Source: Cohaesibacter intestini
GTDB taxonomy: Bacteria; Pseudomonadota; Alphaproteobacteria; Rhizobiales; Cohaesibacteraceae
Assembly (NCBI RefSeq): GCF_003324485.1
Contig: NZ_QODK01000005.1
Location: 124,001-188,000, forward strand
Length of the DNA stretch: 64,000 bases
Direction of reading: 5' to 3'
Shown here: in pieces, positions 8,272-16,860 of the stretch
Layout: every line of letters starts with the position of its first letter
Position numbering within the stretch: the first letter of the stretch is position 1
The notes under the pieces: model-generated
Database searches by the model: none
What the model saw: the letters and a program-made list of their open reading frames with translations, nothing else
What the model was told of the DNA's origin: nothing
Position numbers and translations under genes: made by a program

Positions 8272-9966
8272 ATGCCTACGGTGATGTTTCTTCTCAATCT
8301 CATCGGAGCAACCATGCTGCTACTCTTCGCAGTCAGAATGGTGCGCACCGGCATCGAACGCACATATGGAGCGTCCTTTCAGCACCTGCTAACCAAGCAC
8401 CAAAATCCATTCAACTCGAGCGCGGCAGGCTTCGGACTGGCTGTTGTTCTGCAAAGCTCGGCGGCAGTTGCGCTTCTTGTTGCCGGTTTTGCCGCCAGTA
8501 ATCTGATTGGGTTTGGCGCTGGGCTGGCGGTTGTTCTGGGGGCAGATTTCGGCTCAGCGCTGGTGATTCAGTTGTTGAGTTTCAAACTGGATTGGCTCAT
8601 TCCCCTGCTGTTGGCAACCGGCGGCTGGTTGTTCGTCAAGGTTGAATCCCTCCGCCCGCGCCAGATCGGCCGCATCCTGATGGGCATCGCCTTCATTCTG
8701 CTGTCTCTGCAACTGCTTCGAGATGCCATGACCCCCATTCGGGATAGCGATTTTCTGCCAGCCATCGCTCAGTATTTGTCTGAAGATTATCTGACGGCCT
8801 TTCTCGTTGGCGCGGCCCTTGCATTCGTCATGCATTCGAGTGTCGCGACGATCCTGATGTGCGTCACCTTGGTCAGCATTGGAGCGCTGCCACTGGATGC
8901 AGGGATCTCGCTTGTCATCGGGGCCAATCTGGGCAGCGCGTTCATTCCCTTGTGGTTGAGCCGAGGCATGGGCATCTCCGGACGCAGAATCATGCTCGCC
9001 AATCTTGTCGTGCGCGGAAGCTGGGCTTTGATTGCCGTCCTCTTGGTCAACAATCTGCCCATAACAGACATGTTGCCCAAACAGAATCCCGGTCAGGCGC
9101 TGATTACCAATCACTTGATCTTCAATGGCTTGCTTCTGCTCATGCTGCCCTTCTGCCGGTATATGGAATCGTTCATCATCCTCGTGATGCCTCAACGCAA
9201 CGCGCCAGAAGAAGGCTACAAACTCGAAGCGGTTCACTCCGCTCTGGACCAAAGCAAGATCGGCACGCCAAACTCCGCCGTTGCCAACCTGAAGCGTGAA
9301 TTGTTGCGGATGTCGGATCAGATTGATCGCATGTTCCGACCGATCATGGACATTTATGACACGGGAGATGCAACAAGGATAAAGATGGTTATCGAGCTCG
9401 ACCAGAATGTGAATACCAGTCTGTCTGATGTGCGAGCCTTCATTGCAGCGATCCCGCAAAAGGACCTGGCGAAGAAACAACGCAAACAACTGCATGATCT
9501 GATGGATTACGCGATTGCCCTCAAGTCAGCCGGTGACATTGTGGCACGACGGCTGCTCCCGCTTGCTCAGGAAAAGAACCAGTCAAACCTCCGCTTTTCA
9601 AAAGAAGGGCGCTCCGAACTGGTGTATCTGCATGAAAAAGCCTTGGCCAATATGTCCTTGGCATCCAACGTGCTGATTTCCAGTGATTTGGAAAGCGCCC
9701 GCCTGCTGGTGGCGGAAAAGGGAGATGTGACACGCTACGAACGCCTGAGCCGTCGCTCCCACCTCAAACGTCTTTCCAACGGCAAAGCCTTGTCGTTTGA
9801 AAGCAGCGACATCCATCTGGAGACCCTGCGCGCCCTGCAGGACTTCAACAGCCAGATTGCCAGCATCGCCTATCCGATCCTTTATCAAAAGGGACAATTG
9901 CTCGAGACGCGCCTGATCGAAAATCTGCACGACAATACGCGCCACATGACTGGAGAAAGCTCTTAA
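8272..9966 (+). CDS. Na/Pi cotransporter II-type membrane protein with PhoU-like tail
   Basis: A 564-residue inner-membrane protein of the NptA/YjbB family, which moves phosphate with sodium. Two inverted repeats of the family are visible: the first with VLQSSAAVALLVAGF (about 62-76), the second with VMHSSVATILM (about 184-194). Around residue 330 the membrane part ends and a helical PhoU-like domain follows to the C terminus. The ATG at 8272 has an AAGGA site eight bases upstream. It is a single-gene unit with a 330-base leader region carrying two palindromes. In bacteria this family often works as an exporter, so transport direction is uncertain. Confidence 0.85.
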   Translation: MPTVMFLLNLIGATMLLLFAVRMVRTGIERTYGASFQHLLTKHQNPFNSSAAGFGLAVVLQSSAAVALLVAGFAASNLIGFGAGLAVVLGADFGSALVIQLLSFKLDWLIPLLLATGGWLFVKVESLRPRQIGRILMGIAFILLSLQLLRDAMTPIRDSDFLPAIAQYLSEDYLTAFLVGAALAFVMHSSVATILMCVTLVSIGALPLDAGISLVIGANLGSAFIPLWLSRGMGISGRRIMLANLVVRGSWALIAVLLVNNLPITDMLPKQNPGQALITNHLIFNGLLLLMLPFCRYMESFIILVMPQRNAPEEGYKLEAVHSALDQSKIGTPNSAVANLKRELLRMSDQIDRMFRPIMDIYDTGDATRIKMVIELDQNVNTSLSDVRAFIAAIPQKDLAKKQRKQLHDLMDYAIALKSAGDIVARRLLPLAQEKNQSNLRFSKEGRSELVYLHEKALANMSLASNVLISSDLESARLLVAEKGDVTRYERLSRRSHLKRLSNGKALSFESSDIHLETLRALQDFNSQIASIAYPILYQKGQLLETRLIENLHDNTRHMTGESS

Positions 9967-10141
9967 ACACCGCAACGCATCTGTGCGGTCAGCAGGACGG
10001 AGCACAGGAGCGTCGCGCCCTCTGGTCAGCTCAAATCGGTCGAAGAGTGTTTTTTCGCGGCACTCTTCGGCTGGTATCGTTGCTTTGCTTCCCTACCCCT
10101 GCCCTGAAGCCCCCGGCTATTCCCGGCAATCCGAGCCGTTC

Positions 10142-11056
10142 TTAGCGGCTGCTCGCTTCAACCCCGGTCAGCCTTTCCCGCAGAAAGTCGATCATGACAC
10201 GGACCTTGTTTGGCAGATAGGACCGGGACGGATAGAGCGCCCAAGCGGCGGTGTCAAATTCGGTCGCCGCGCATTCATAATCGGGCAGCAGATTGACCAG
10301 CCTGCCTGTCGCAATATCGGGCCCGACCAGCCAGTCGGGCAGAAGAGCCGGTCCAAGATCATCCAGCACCGCATGGCGCAAGGACAGGGCGTTGGATATC
10401 ACGATAGAACCAGAAATCGGCACCTCGACAATCTCCATCCCCGCCTGCCGAAATCGCCATTTCGTGCGATAGTCTGGCAGCGCAAAACAGAGACAGGCAT
10501 GATCGCGAAGGTCTTCAGGCCGCTCGACCGCAGGATGGTTGGCCACATAATCGGGTGAAGCGCAGACAATATAGCGCGTCTTCATCAATCGCGTGCTGAT
10601 CAGATCGCCTGCCGGCGCTGGGGCAAGACGGATTGCCAGATCGATATTGTTGGCGACCAGATCAATATTGGCGTCTATCGGCAAAAGCTCCAAAGCGATA
10701 TCAGGATATCGTTGCGTGAATGCCTTGAGATAGGGAACCACGCAGACATGAGCAAAGGAGACAGACGTGGTCATTTTCAGGATCCCCCGAGGTCCCTTGA
10801 CCACATTGCGAGCCTCCTCCTGTGCCCGGTCGAACTCTTCCAGCAACGGGATAATCCGCGCAATATAGTTGGCCCCTTCCTCTGTGGTCGACAAGATTCG
10901 CGTTGACCGCTGGAACAGCCGCAATCCCAGCCCGGCCTCGACGTTGGCCACGGTCCGCGAAACCGAAGACGGATCAACATCAAGCACTCTGGCCGCTGCC
11001 GCAAAGCTTCCATGCCGAGCAACGAGTGTCACGATTTTTAGGGCTGATAGATCCAT
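10142..11056 (-). CDS. LysR-family regulator of the adjacent SDR gene
   Basis: A 304-residue LysR-type regulator: N-terminal helix-turn-helix (FAAAARVLDVDPSSVSRTVANVE at about 18-40, interrupted here for description), linker helix, then a periplasmic-binding-like effector domain with the TLVPD/LLPDWLVG type C-terminal segment. The CrgA/YhjC-like subgroup is likely. It is divergent from the short-chain dehydrogenase gene at 11160, and a LysR-style dyad starts one base upstream of its ATG. Autorepression and control of the SDR gene are the natural inference. Confidence 0.9.
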   Translation of the reverse strand: MDLSALKIVTLVARHGSFAAAARVLDVDPSSVSRTVANVEAGLGLRLFQRSTRILSTTEEGANYIARIIPLLEEFDRAQEEARNVVKGPRGILKMTTSVSFAHVCVVPYLKAFTQRYPDIALELLPIDANIDLVANNIDLAIRLAPAPAGDLISTRLMKTRYIVCASPDYVANHPAVERPEDLRDHACLCFALPDYRTKWRFRQAGMEIVEVPISGSIVISNALSLRHAVLDDLGPALLPDWLVGPDIATGRLVNLLPDYECAATEFDTAAWALYPSRSYLPNKVRVMIDFLRERLTGVEASSR

Positions 11057-11075
11057 TCGTGCAGAATACGCACGA
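11057..11075. promoter_or_regulatory. LysR-type binding box between lysR and SDR genes
   Basis: TCGTGC-AGAATAC-GCACGA is a perfect 6-7-6 dyad that contains the T-N11-A core (T11060, A11072) of LysR operators. It abuts the regulator start codon and lies 85 bases before the divergent SDR gene. Confidence 0.6.
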
Positions 11076-11159
11076 CTACAATGACAATCAATCCATTTCT
11101 CGGATGAACCCGCACGGATATCTCTTGCATCACCAACGCAAACCAATCGGAGATTTCAA

Positions 11160-11885
11160 ATGGAAATTCAGAACTCAATTGCTTTCGTGACGGGGGCCAA
11201 TCGCGGGGTTGGCAAGGAATATGTTGCACAACTGATCCTTGGCGGGGCAGCAAAAGTCTATGCTGGCGCCCGCAACGTCGACAGCCTCGCAGACGTGATT
11301 GCCATCAATCCAGACAAGGTGGTGCCCATCAAGCTGGACGTGACAAACAGCGAACTGATTGAGAAAGCGGCGCAACAGGCCCAAGACGTCACCCTGCTCA
11401 TCAACAATGCCGGATCCCTGACCTTCGGCGGCGCCCTTGACATCACAAAGGACGGACTGGACCGCGACATGGCTGTCAATCTCGAAGGCCTGCACAACAT
11501 GACCCGACGTTTCACGCCTGTGCTGGCTGCCAATGGAGGCGGCACCATCGTCAATATGCTGTCGCTGCTTTCCTTCCTCAGCGCTCCGGGATTTTCAGGC
11601 TACAACGCATCAAAGGCCGCAGCCTGGTCCATGACCATGTCCCTGCGGGCCTATCTGGCACCCAAGGGCATTGCCATTTTGAACGCCTTCCCCGCCGGGA
11701 TCGATACGGACATGCTGGCTGGCGTTGATGGACCAAAGGACAGCGCCCATGATGTCGCCCGCGATGTATTAAAGGCGGTCATTGCAGGTGATGAGGATGT
11801 CTATCCAGCCATGGCTGCGGGAGTCTACGAGGCCTGGCGTCAGGATCAAAAAGCCGTCGAGGCTTCCTTTGCACAAATGATGTGA
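11160..11885 (+). CDS. Short-chain dehydrogenase/reductase
   Basis: A 241-residue classical SDR. It shows the nucleotide-binding TGANRGVG (residues 10-17), the NNAG strand motif, and the catalytic Tyr-x3-Lys in SGYNASKAAAW. The NADP/NAD preference and substrate cannot be assigned. Its promoter region is shared with the divergent LysR gene. It is likely an oxidoreductase induced by a small aldehyde or ketone, as is usual for lysR-SDR pairs, but this is inference. Confidence 0.88.
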   Translation: MEIQNSIAFVTGANRGVGKEYVAQLILGGAAKVYAGARNVDSLADVIAINPDKVVPIKLDVTNSELIEKAAQQAQDVTLLINNAGSLTFGGALDITKDGLDRDMAVNLEGLHNMTRRFTPVLAANGGGTIVNMLSLLSFLSAPGFSGYNASKAAAWSMTMSLRAYLAPKGIAILNAFPAGIDTDMLAGVDGPKDSAHDVARDVLKAVIAGDEDVYPAMAAGVYEAWRQDQKAVEASFAQMM

Positions 11886-11895
11886 CCCGCCCCCC

Positions 11896-11927
11896 AAAAA
11901 AAGGGCAGGGTTGTTTCTCCCCTGCCC
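11896..11927 (-). terminator. Terminator of the minus-strand kinase-deoR-aldolase operon
   Basis: GGGCAGGG (11903-11910) pairs with CCCTGCCC (11920-11927). Read leftward the hairpin is followed by seven T residues (A run at 11896-11902). On the plus strand no T run follows, so it serves the minus-strand aldolase operon ending at 11951. Confidence 0.8.
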
Positions 11928-11950
11928 GATTGCTCATCTGGTGGCGATCG

Positions 11951-12799
11951 TCACGGTCGCAGACCGACGAGGTCGGCAGCGTCCTGGGCCGTTTTGCTGT
12001 CGTGAATAACAGCGCGACAGGCCTTCATGAGGGCCAGAGGATCATCGGACTGAAAAACCGAACGGCCAAACAGGATGCCCGCAGCCCCCGCGCCGATAAT
12101 TGTCGAGACCATTTCCAGCGTACCGAAATCGCTGTTTGTTTTTGGCCCCCCGGCCAGCATGATGGGCACCGGCAATTGTTTGGTGATGCGTTTGAGGGCA
12201 TCGGCGCTCCCGGGCCAGTCCGTCTTGATGATATCGGCCCCCATTTCCATGCCGATGCGGGCGTGAAAGCTGACAAAGTCACCATCATGGATATCAGGTG
12301 CCAAAGCATGGCGTGCGCCCATCGTCTCGATAATATGAACAATGCCGAGACGGCGTGCTGCCTGATTGACGTCTGCATTGGCACGAAAGCTTGCCGTTTC
12401 GACAGCCGGATCATTGTGCCCGACAAACATGTAGGTGATCACGGCCTCTGCCCCGAGGGCAACCGCATCCTCGACGCAAGCAACCAGCCTTGAATGTCCA
12501 TCTTCGTAGCTAAGGGCCGTGCCTTCTCTCCACATGGTGGTCTGATCAAGCCGCAGGATCAGCGCGGGGCCGCCATTCTGCACCAGCCTTGGCCCATAAT
12601 GCAGAGCGGATCCAAGCGGCAGAATGACCGCATCCACTCCGGCCTCGTTCATATTGTCCAGCATCTGCTCTGGATGCTCCATGCCCGGACAGGTGCCCAA
12701 TTGCAAGGCATGGTCAAATGCAATGCAAAAACCACGTCGGGTTGCAGGGTTCAGGATTCGGGACAGGCGAATTTGTTGGCCTAGGGTCTGAAGCATCAT
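11951..12799 (-). CDS. Class I aldolase of the DeoC/FbaB/LsrF superfamily
   Basis: TIM-barrel Schiff-base aldolase of 282 residues. Strand segments CIAFDHALQLG, GVDAVILPLG, AVITYMFVG and the lysine-bearing GADIIKTDWPGS fit the FbaB/LsrF family, followed by the phosphate-binding AGGPKT and AAGILFGRSVFQ. Several ATGs lie in frame (12805, 12799, 12796). TAAGG ends immediately before 12805, so 12799 or 12796 gives proper spacing. It is the third gene after a DUF1537 kinase and a DeoR regulator. Because the kinase/PdxA2 route yields dihydroxyacetone phosphate, an aldolase using that compound fits, but its true substrate is open. Confidence 0.85.
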   Translation of the reverse strand: MMLQTLGQQIRLSRILNPATRRGFCIAFDHALQLGTCPGMEHPEQMLDNMNEAGVDAVILPLGSALHYGPRLVQNGGPALILRLDQTTMWREGTALSYEDGHSRLVACVEDAVALGAEAVITYMFVGHNDPAVETASFRANADVNQAARRLGIVHIIETMGARHALAPDIHDGDFVSFHARIGMEMGADIIKTDWPGSADALKRITKQLPVPIMLAGGPKTNSDFGTLEMVSTIIGAGAAGILFGRSVFQSDDPLALMKACRAVIHDSKTAQDAADLVGLRP

Positions 12800-12810
12800 C
12801 TTCATCCTTA

Positions 12811-13605
12811 CTATATGAGTTTGAAAGAGAGCGCCGTTTGATGAAGCTGACTGGCGATCGTCTCATCAAGTGTCTTGCTAATCAGGATGTGATCGAACTC
12901 GGACAATTCGGCAAACTGGTTGAGCGCCCGCGTCCTGAACTTGCCAGCCGTCAGCAGCAGAGCTGTGCGCTCCGATGCCTGCATGAAAGCACGCTTGACG
13001 CGCAAGATGTCCTGATCCTGATGGAACAGACACTCACCAATCACGGACGCTGCGGACAGAAAGGCCCAGTCAGAACGCAATTGGCCGATCACATTCTCAC
13101 AGACAAGACCCGAAAAACTCTGGTGGGTATCATTATAGTCACCACCCGTGATGACCAGATGGACATTGGCAACATCCCGCAGGCGATCACACACGGCCAG
13201 TGAGTTGGAAATAACGGTGACATTCTCGATTGCCTCAAGATAGTCACACATCATCAGCGTCGTTGTGCTTTCATCCAGCATGATTACATTGCCCGGCTCG
13301 ATCAACGCCACGGCAGCGCGTGCCAGCTCCCGCTTTGCGCCTTCATCCGTTTGGCGCCGATAATGAAAATTGCTTTCAAACAGCAACGAGCTTTCCGCAG
13401 TCACCCCACCGCGTTGTTTGCGCAGAAGGCCCCGACTTTCCAGCACATCCAGATCCCGGTGGATGGTCATGCGGCTGACATTCAGCTCGGTGGTCAGTTG
13501 AGTGAGGGAGACGGATTTTTGCGCCTGCACCACCGACAAGATCTTTTGGCGCCGCGCCTCGCCTTTCAACCGGGCATCATCCTGCTTCGAAGGTGCCATC
13601 GTCAT
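12811..13605 (-). CDS. DeoR-family transcription regulator
   Basis: A 264-residue repressor with the DeoR N-terminal helix-turn-helix (LTQLTTELNVSRMTIHRDLD at about 35-54) and the sugar-phosphate-sensing ISOCOT domain (VIMLDESTTTLMM and VISNSLAVCDRL segments). It overlaps the kinase stop by four bases (ATGA). Targets are likely the divergent kinase and pdxA2-like promoters, where two TTGT/ACAA dyads are seen. The probable effector is a phosphorylated acid sugar, as for relatives. Confidence 0.92.
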   Translation of the reverse strand: MTMAPSKQDDARLKGEARRQKILSVVQAQKSVSLTQLTTELNVSRMTIHRDLDVLESRGLLRKQRGGVTAESSLLFESNFHYRRQTDEGAKRELARAAVALIEPGNVIMLDESTTTLMMCDYLEAIENVTVISNSLAVCDRLRDVANVHLVITGGDYNDTHQSFSGLVCENVIGQLRSDWAFLSAASVIGECLFHQDQDILRVKRAFMQASERTALLLTAGKFRTRALNQFAELSEFDHILISKTLDETIASQLHQTALSFKLI

Positions 13606-14978
13606 GATGCGTCACCATTCATCGCCCGCCCGAAAAAGTCATCCCCGCCGACCTGCCCGCCTTTCAAGGCCACCTGCAGATTGTTGATTGCCTCATCCTC
13701 TGAGTGGATGCGGCACAAAGGAGCACCGACGACCAGCGGACCCGCAACCTCCAGAGCCTTCACATGCATCGCGCTCATCGCATGACTTGAACTGTCGCCG
13801 CCAGCCAGAACCGTACGCTTCAGGTTGGTTTGCTTCACCACCGCATGCAGGACACGCCCAAGACTGCCACCCAGAATGGCGGAGCTGTCAGCCCCTTGCA
13901 TTCCATGGCGGTCCAGCGCCGCCAATGTCTCAGCAATCTTTGGATCATTGGGCCCTCTGGCGGTGTGAAGAACAACGCCCGGACGGTCTGAAGTGAGCGC
14001 CACCAGCTTTTGCACCAGCGCTTGCTCGGCTTGTGCGCCCTGTTCGATGAGAGCAACGGTGTCGACCGCCTCGACATGAAATCCATGGGCTTCAGCCCAT
14101 GTGATCTGCCGATCCGTTGTTGGCGAACAACTGCCACAAATCGCAATCAGGCGATCAACCGCACCGCATGGAGCGGGCGGTGGTGCGATGGGCAGGCGTC
14201 CTGTGTCTGTAAGATAGTCGGCCAGCGCATATTCCACACCGGACGAGCCAACAACAAAGGCCGGATGGTCTCGACAATGGTCAAACAGCAACTGCCCGGT
14301 CTTGTAAGTCGTGGCCTCATCGAACGTATCCAGAATAACCAGATCATTCTGTGCGCATTCCAAGGCAAAGTCTTGTGCAGCATCGGCCTTCAGCATGCGT
14401 CTGAAATCGAAAGACCCGATCTTGCGCTGCGTCTGTCGTGCCAGATGCAAACGCAAGTCCGCTTCATCCATGGGCGTGGCAGGATGCTTGCTCATGGTCG
14501 GATGGCGGTCGATCCGAAAAGCTTCGCTCTCGCCCGCGACACTTGCAGCAGCAAACAGGGTGGAAAAAACCACATAGCGGCGCAGACGCGTCACCCCGAC
14601 AACCACAGGAACACAGGCCCCAAAAATGTCCTGCCCGATCTCGATCGCCTTGCCTATGCTGCCGATCCTTGGTGAAGAATCGAAGGTGGAGCATGTCTTG
14701 TAGTGACAGAGGGGCGCTCCGAGCGCCTTCAGCTTTTCAAGAATGGGGGCCAAGTCAGTATCCATCCATTCGGGACTGCGGCTCCGACTGGTTCCGGCCA
14801 CGCCGACCGCGCGCAAGTGCGGATGGGCCGCCAGATCCTCTTTTTCGGGCGGCTCAAGAAACAACATGGACGGAATCCCGGCCATTGTGACCGACTCCAG
14901 CGCATCTGTAGAGCCTGTAAAATCGTCACCATAGAAGGACAGCAGCAACTCGGACTGAGCGTCAGGCTTTTTGGTCAT
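13602..14978 (-). CDS. Four-carbon acid sugar kinase (DUF1537, DtnK/OtnK-like)
   Basis: Kinase of 458 residues that phosphorylates four-carbon acid sugars such as threonate or erythronate with ATP. The N-terminal SFYGDDFTGSTDALE segment is the hallmark of the sugar-binding domain. The C-terminal nucleotide-binding domain carries VLHTARGPND and LAGGDSSSHAM. The ATG at 14978 was chosen because GGGAGG lies about 12 bases upstream and homologous sequence starts there. Upstream codons lack family similarity. It heads an operon with deoR and an aldolase. A divergent pdxA2-like gene completes the D-threonate route described for DtnK/PdxA2. Exact stereochemistry cannot be read. Confidence 0.92.
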   Translation of the reverse strand: MTKKPDAQSELLLSFYGDDFTGSTDALESVTMAGIPSMLFLEPPEKEDLAAHPHLRAVGVAGTSRSRSPEWMDTDLAPILEKLKALGAPLCHYKTCSTFDSSPRIGSIGKAIEIGQDIFGACVPVVVGVTRLRRYVVFSTLFAAASVAGESEAFRIDRHPTMSKHPATPMDEADLRLHLARQTQRKIGSFDFRRMLKADAAQDFALECAQNDLVILDTFDEATTYKTGQLLFDHCRDHPAFVVGSSGVEYALADYLTDTGRLPIAPPPAPCGAVDRLIAICGSCSPTTDRQITWAEAHGFHVEAVDTVALIEQGAQAEQALVQKLVALTSDRPGVVLHTARGPNDPKIAETLAALDRHGMQGADSSAILGGSLGRVLHAVVKQTNLKRTVLAGGDSSSHAMSAMHVKALEVAGPLVVGAPLCRIHSEDEAINNLQVALKGGQVGGDDFFGRAMNGDAS

Positions 14979-15058
14979 GATGGTTTGGAGCCTCCCGACA
15001 TATTGAGACGTGATTGGATTGGTCCAGTTGCCGGAAAATGTAGCATATGAGACCATTT

Positions 15059-15104
15059 TTACAACATCATTCCGTTTTATTGTAACTAAATTTGTGATAC
15101 AAAT
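15059..15104. promoter_or_regulatory. Two DeoR-type operator dyads between kinase and pdxA2 genes
   Basis: ATTTGT-GAT-ACAAAT at 15090-15104 is a perfect 6-3-6 dyad. TTACAA (15059-15064) and TTGTAA (15080-15085) form another pair just beside it. Both carry the TTGT/ACAA half-site and lie in the 227-bp divergent promoter region. The linked deoR product is the obvious binder. Confidence 0.5.
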
Positions 15105-15205
15105 GCAAACCGTCTGCCATGGCATATTGGCGCAGTCCTGCAAAGGCCGATTGCACCACACAAAAGGACGCATCATGGCAGCAAGACACAAAGGAGTTGG
15201 TCGCT

Positions 15206-16177
15206 ATGAATAGAATCGGAATCACAATGGGCGATCCGTCAGGCATAGGCCCCGAAGTCATCTGCAAAGCACTAAGCGCAATGACCCCAGAGGAGCGCTC
15301 TGGCGTGCTGGTCATCGGCGACCGGCTTTTCATGGACCGCGCAAGAGATCTGATCAAAAGTGACTTTCAGTTCTCTTGCGAAGAAAAACCAGCAGATGGC
15401 GATGTGCCATTTTTGCAGGTCGACGCCCCCAACGCCGCACAGATCCGCCCCGGTGAAATTCAGCCAGATGCGGGCGAAGCTGCCTGCCGGTGCGTGAAGA
15501 AAGCCGTGGAGCTGGCCCTCGCCGGAGAGATCGATGTCGTTTGCACCGCATCCCTGCACAAAACCGCCTTACGTGAAGCCGGATACAATCTCAGCGGCCA
15601 CGCCGGTCTGCTGAAGTTGTTCACCGGCGTTAAAAAGAACTTCGCCGTTCTCGCAGGACCCAAGCTTTCCGTCATTCATGTTTCTACCCATGTTTCTTTG
15701 GCAGATGCAGCCAAATACTGCACAAAAGATACGGTGCTGGAGACGATCCGCGTGGCCAACGAGCATGTGAAGACAACAGGGATCGCCACCCCGCGCGTTG
15801 CCATTGCCGGCATCAACCCCCATTGCGGTGAAAATGGCCACTATGGGTCAGAGGATGACGACTATGTTGTCCCGGCCGTTGCCGCCGCGCGCGCAGAAGG
15901 CATCGAGGCGTTCGGCCCCATTCCCGGCGACCTGGTTTTCGAGCAGGCAATTGCCGGCAAATACGACATTGTCGTCGCCCAATATCACGATCAGGGCCAC
16001 ATTCCCGCCAAGCTGATTGGCGGTCATGAATGCGTCAACATCACCGCCGGCCTCCCCATCCTCCGCACCTCGGTGGATCATGGAACGGCATTCGACATCG
16101 CGTGGCAAGGGATTGCAAACCCGGAAAACATGCAGGCTGCCATCACCATGGCCCGCCGGATGAAACCTCTGAAATAG
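15206..16177 (+). CDS. pdxA2: PdxA2-like 4-phospho-acid-sugar dehydrogenase
   Basis: A 323-residue member of the PdxA family. The start MNRIGITMGDPSGIGPE matches the family N terminus and has AAGGAG upstream of the ATG at 15206. Metal-site histidines are seen in NLSGHAGLL and in AQYHDQGHIPAKL, with the GINPHCGENG segment between them. True PdxA makes vitamin B6, while the PdxA2 branch oxidises and decarboxylates 4-phospho-D-threonate to dihydroxyacetone phosphate. The divergent DUF1537 kinase argues for the latter here. A terminator follows at 16215. Confidence 0.9.
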   Translation: MNRIGITMGDPSGIGPEVICKALSAMTPEERSGVLVIGDRLFMDRARDLIKSDFQFSCEEKPADGDVPFLQVDAPNAAQIRPGEIQPDAGEAACRCVKKAVELALAGEIDVVCTASLHKTALREAGYNLSGHAGLLKLFTGVKKNFAVLAGPKLSVIHVSTHVSLADAAKYCTKDTVLETIRVANEHVKTTGIATPRVAIAGINPHCGENGHYGSEDDDYVVPAVAAARAEGIEAFGPIPGDLVFEQAIAGKYDIVVAQYHDQGHIPAKLIGGHECVNITAGLPILRTSVDHGTAFDIAWQGIANPENMQAAITMARRMKPLK

Positions 16178-16214
16178 CCCCATAGGCCCACACATCAAAA
16201 AAACAACACCACAA

Positions 16215-16246
16215 AAAACCCGCTGAAACTGTTCTCAGCGGGTTTT
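16215..16246. terminator. Bidirectional terminator between convergent pdxA2-like and VOC genes
   Basis: AAAACCCGCTGA (16215-16226) pairs perfectly with TCAGCGGGTTTT (16235-16246) around an eight-base loop. A or T runs occur on both sides, so it works in both directions. Confidence 0.9.
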
Positions 16247-16307
16247 CTTGTGTGGGGACCGTATAATTTATCAATTATCAGGTAACTTATAACATAAAAA
16301 TGTTACA

Positions 16308-16850
16308 TTAGATTTGCGTCAGATCAGGAAATGGCCGGACAGGATCTGTCTTGCCATCCCACCCTTCACTGGTTTCCCGGATCAGGTCGAACATGCGACC
16401 CTTGGGACCAAGAACCTCGGACAGCTCGATCACCGTTCCGGGATGGCTTTCCTGCTCAAAATAGACGAACCGACCATCGGCGCCTACTTTGCCGCTCATC
16501 TTCACGGTGAAACCCGCATCCAGCATACCCTGAAGATCTTCATCGAAATTCTGCGTCCAGTAGGCAACATGCTGAAGCCCGCGCAGTTGCCGTTCCTTGA
16601 AGTCACGATACATCGACGGTGCATCGTTACGCGTCTGGATCAGTTCCACCTGAATATAGCCATCATTGGCCAAGGCGACGGAATTGTGGACCTCGTGATG
16701 CTCACCGTCGAACTGATAGTCCTCAATCGGCACGCGAGGATTATAGAACCACGGCCCGACACCCATCACGCTTGACCAATATTCCATTTCGGCCTCGATA
16801 TCGTCGACGACGAATCCGAGCTGACGAATTGGTCCAATATGCTTAGTCAT
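16308..16850 (-). CDS. VOC-superfamily protein (glyoxalase-like), TRAP-operon member
   Basis: A 180-residue vicinal-oxygen-chelate protein. The two beta-alpha-beta-beta-beta modules place likely metal ligands at Gln10 (RQLGFVVDD), Glu69 (IQVELIQ), His94 (LQHVAYW) and Glu142 (TVIELSEV), the Q/E/H/E set known from human-type glyoxalase I. It is last in a minus-strand operon, ten bases after the TRAP large permease. The substrate is probably a product or epimer of the compound imported by the TRAP system. Isomerase, lyase or dioxygenase chemistry cannot be separated from sequence. Confidence 0.85.
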   Translation of the reverse strand: MTKHIGPIRQLGFVVDDIEAEMEYWSSVMGVGPWFYNPRVPIEDYQFDGEHHEVHNSVALANDGYIQVELIQTRNDAPSMYRDFKERQLRGLQHVAYWTQNFDEDLQGMLDAGFTVKMSGKVGADGRFVYFEQESHPGTVIELSEVLGPKGRMFDLIRETSEGWDGKTDPVRPFPDLTQI

Positions 16851-16860
16851 GCGACCCTCC

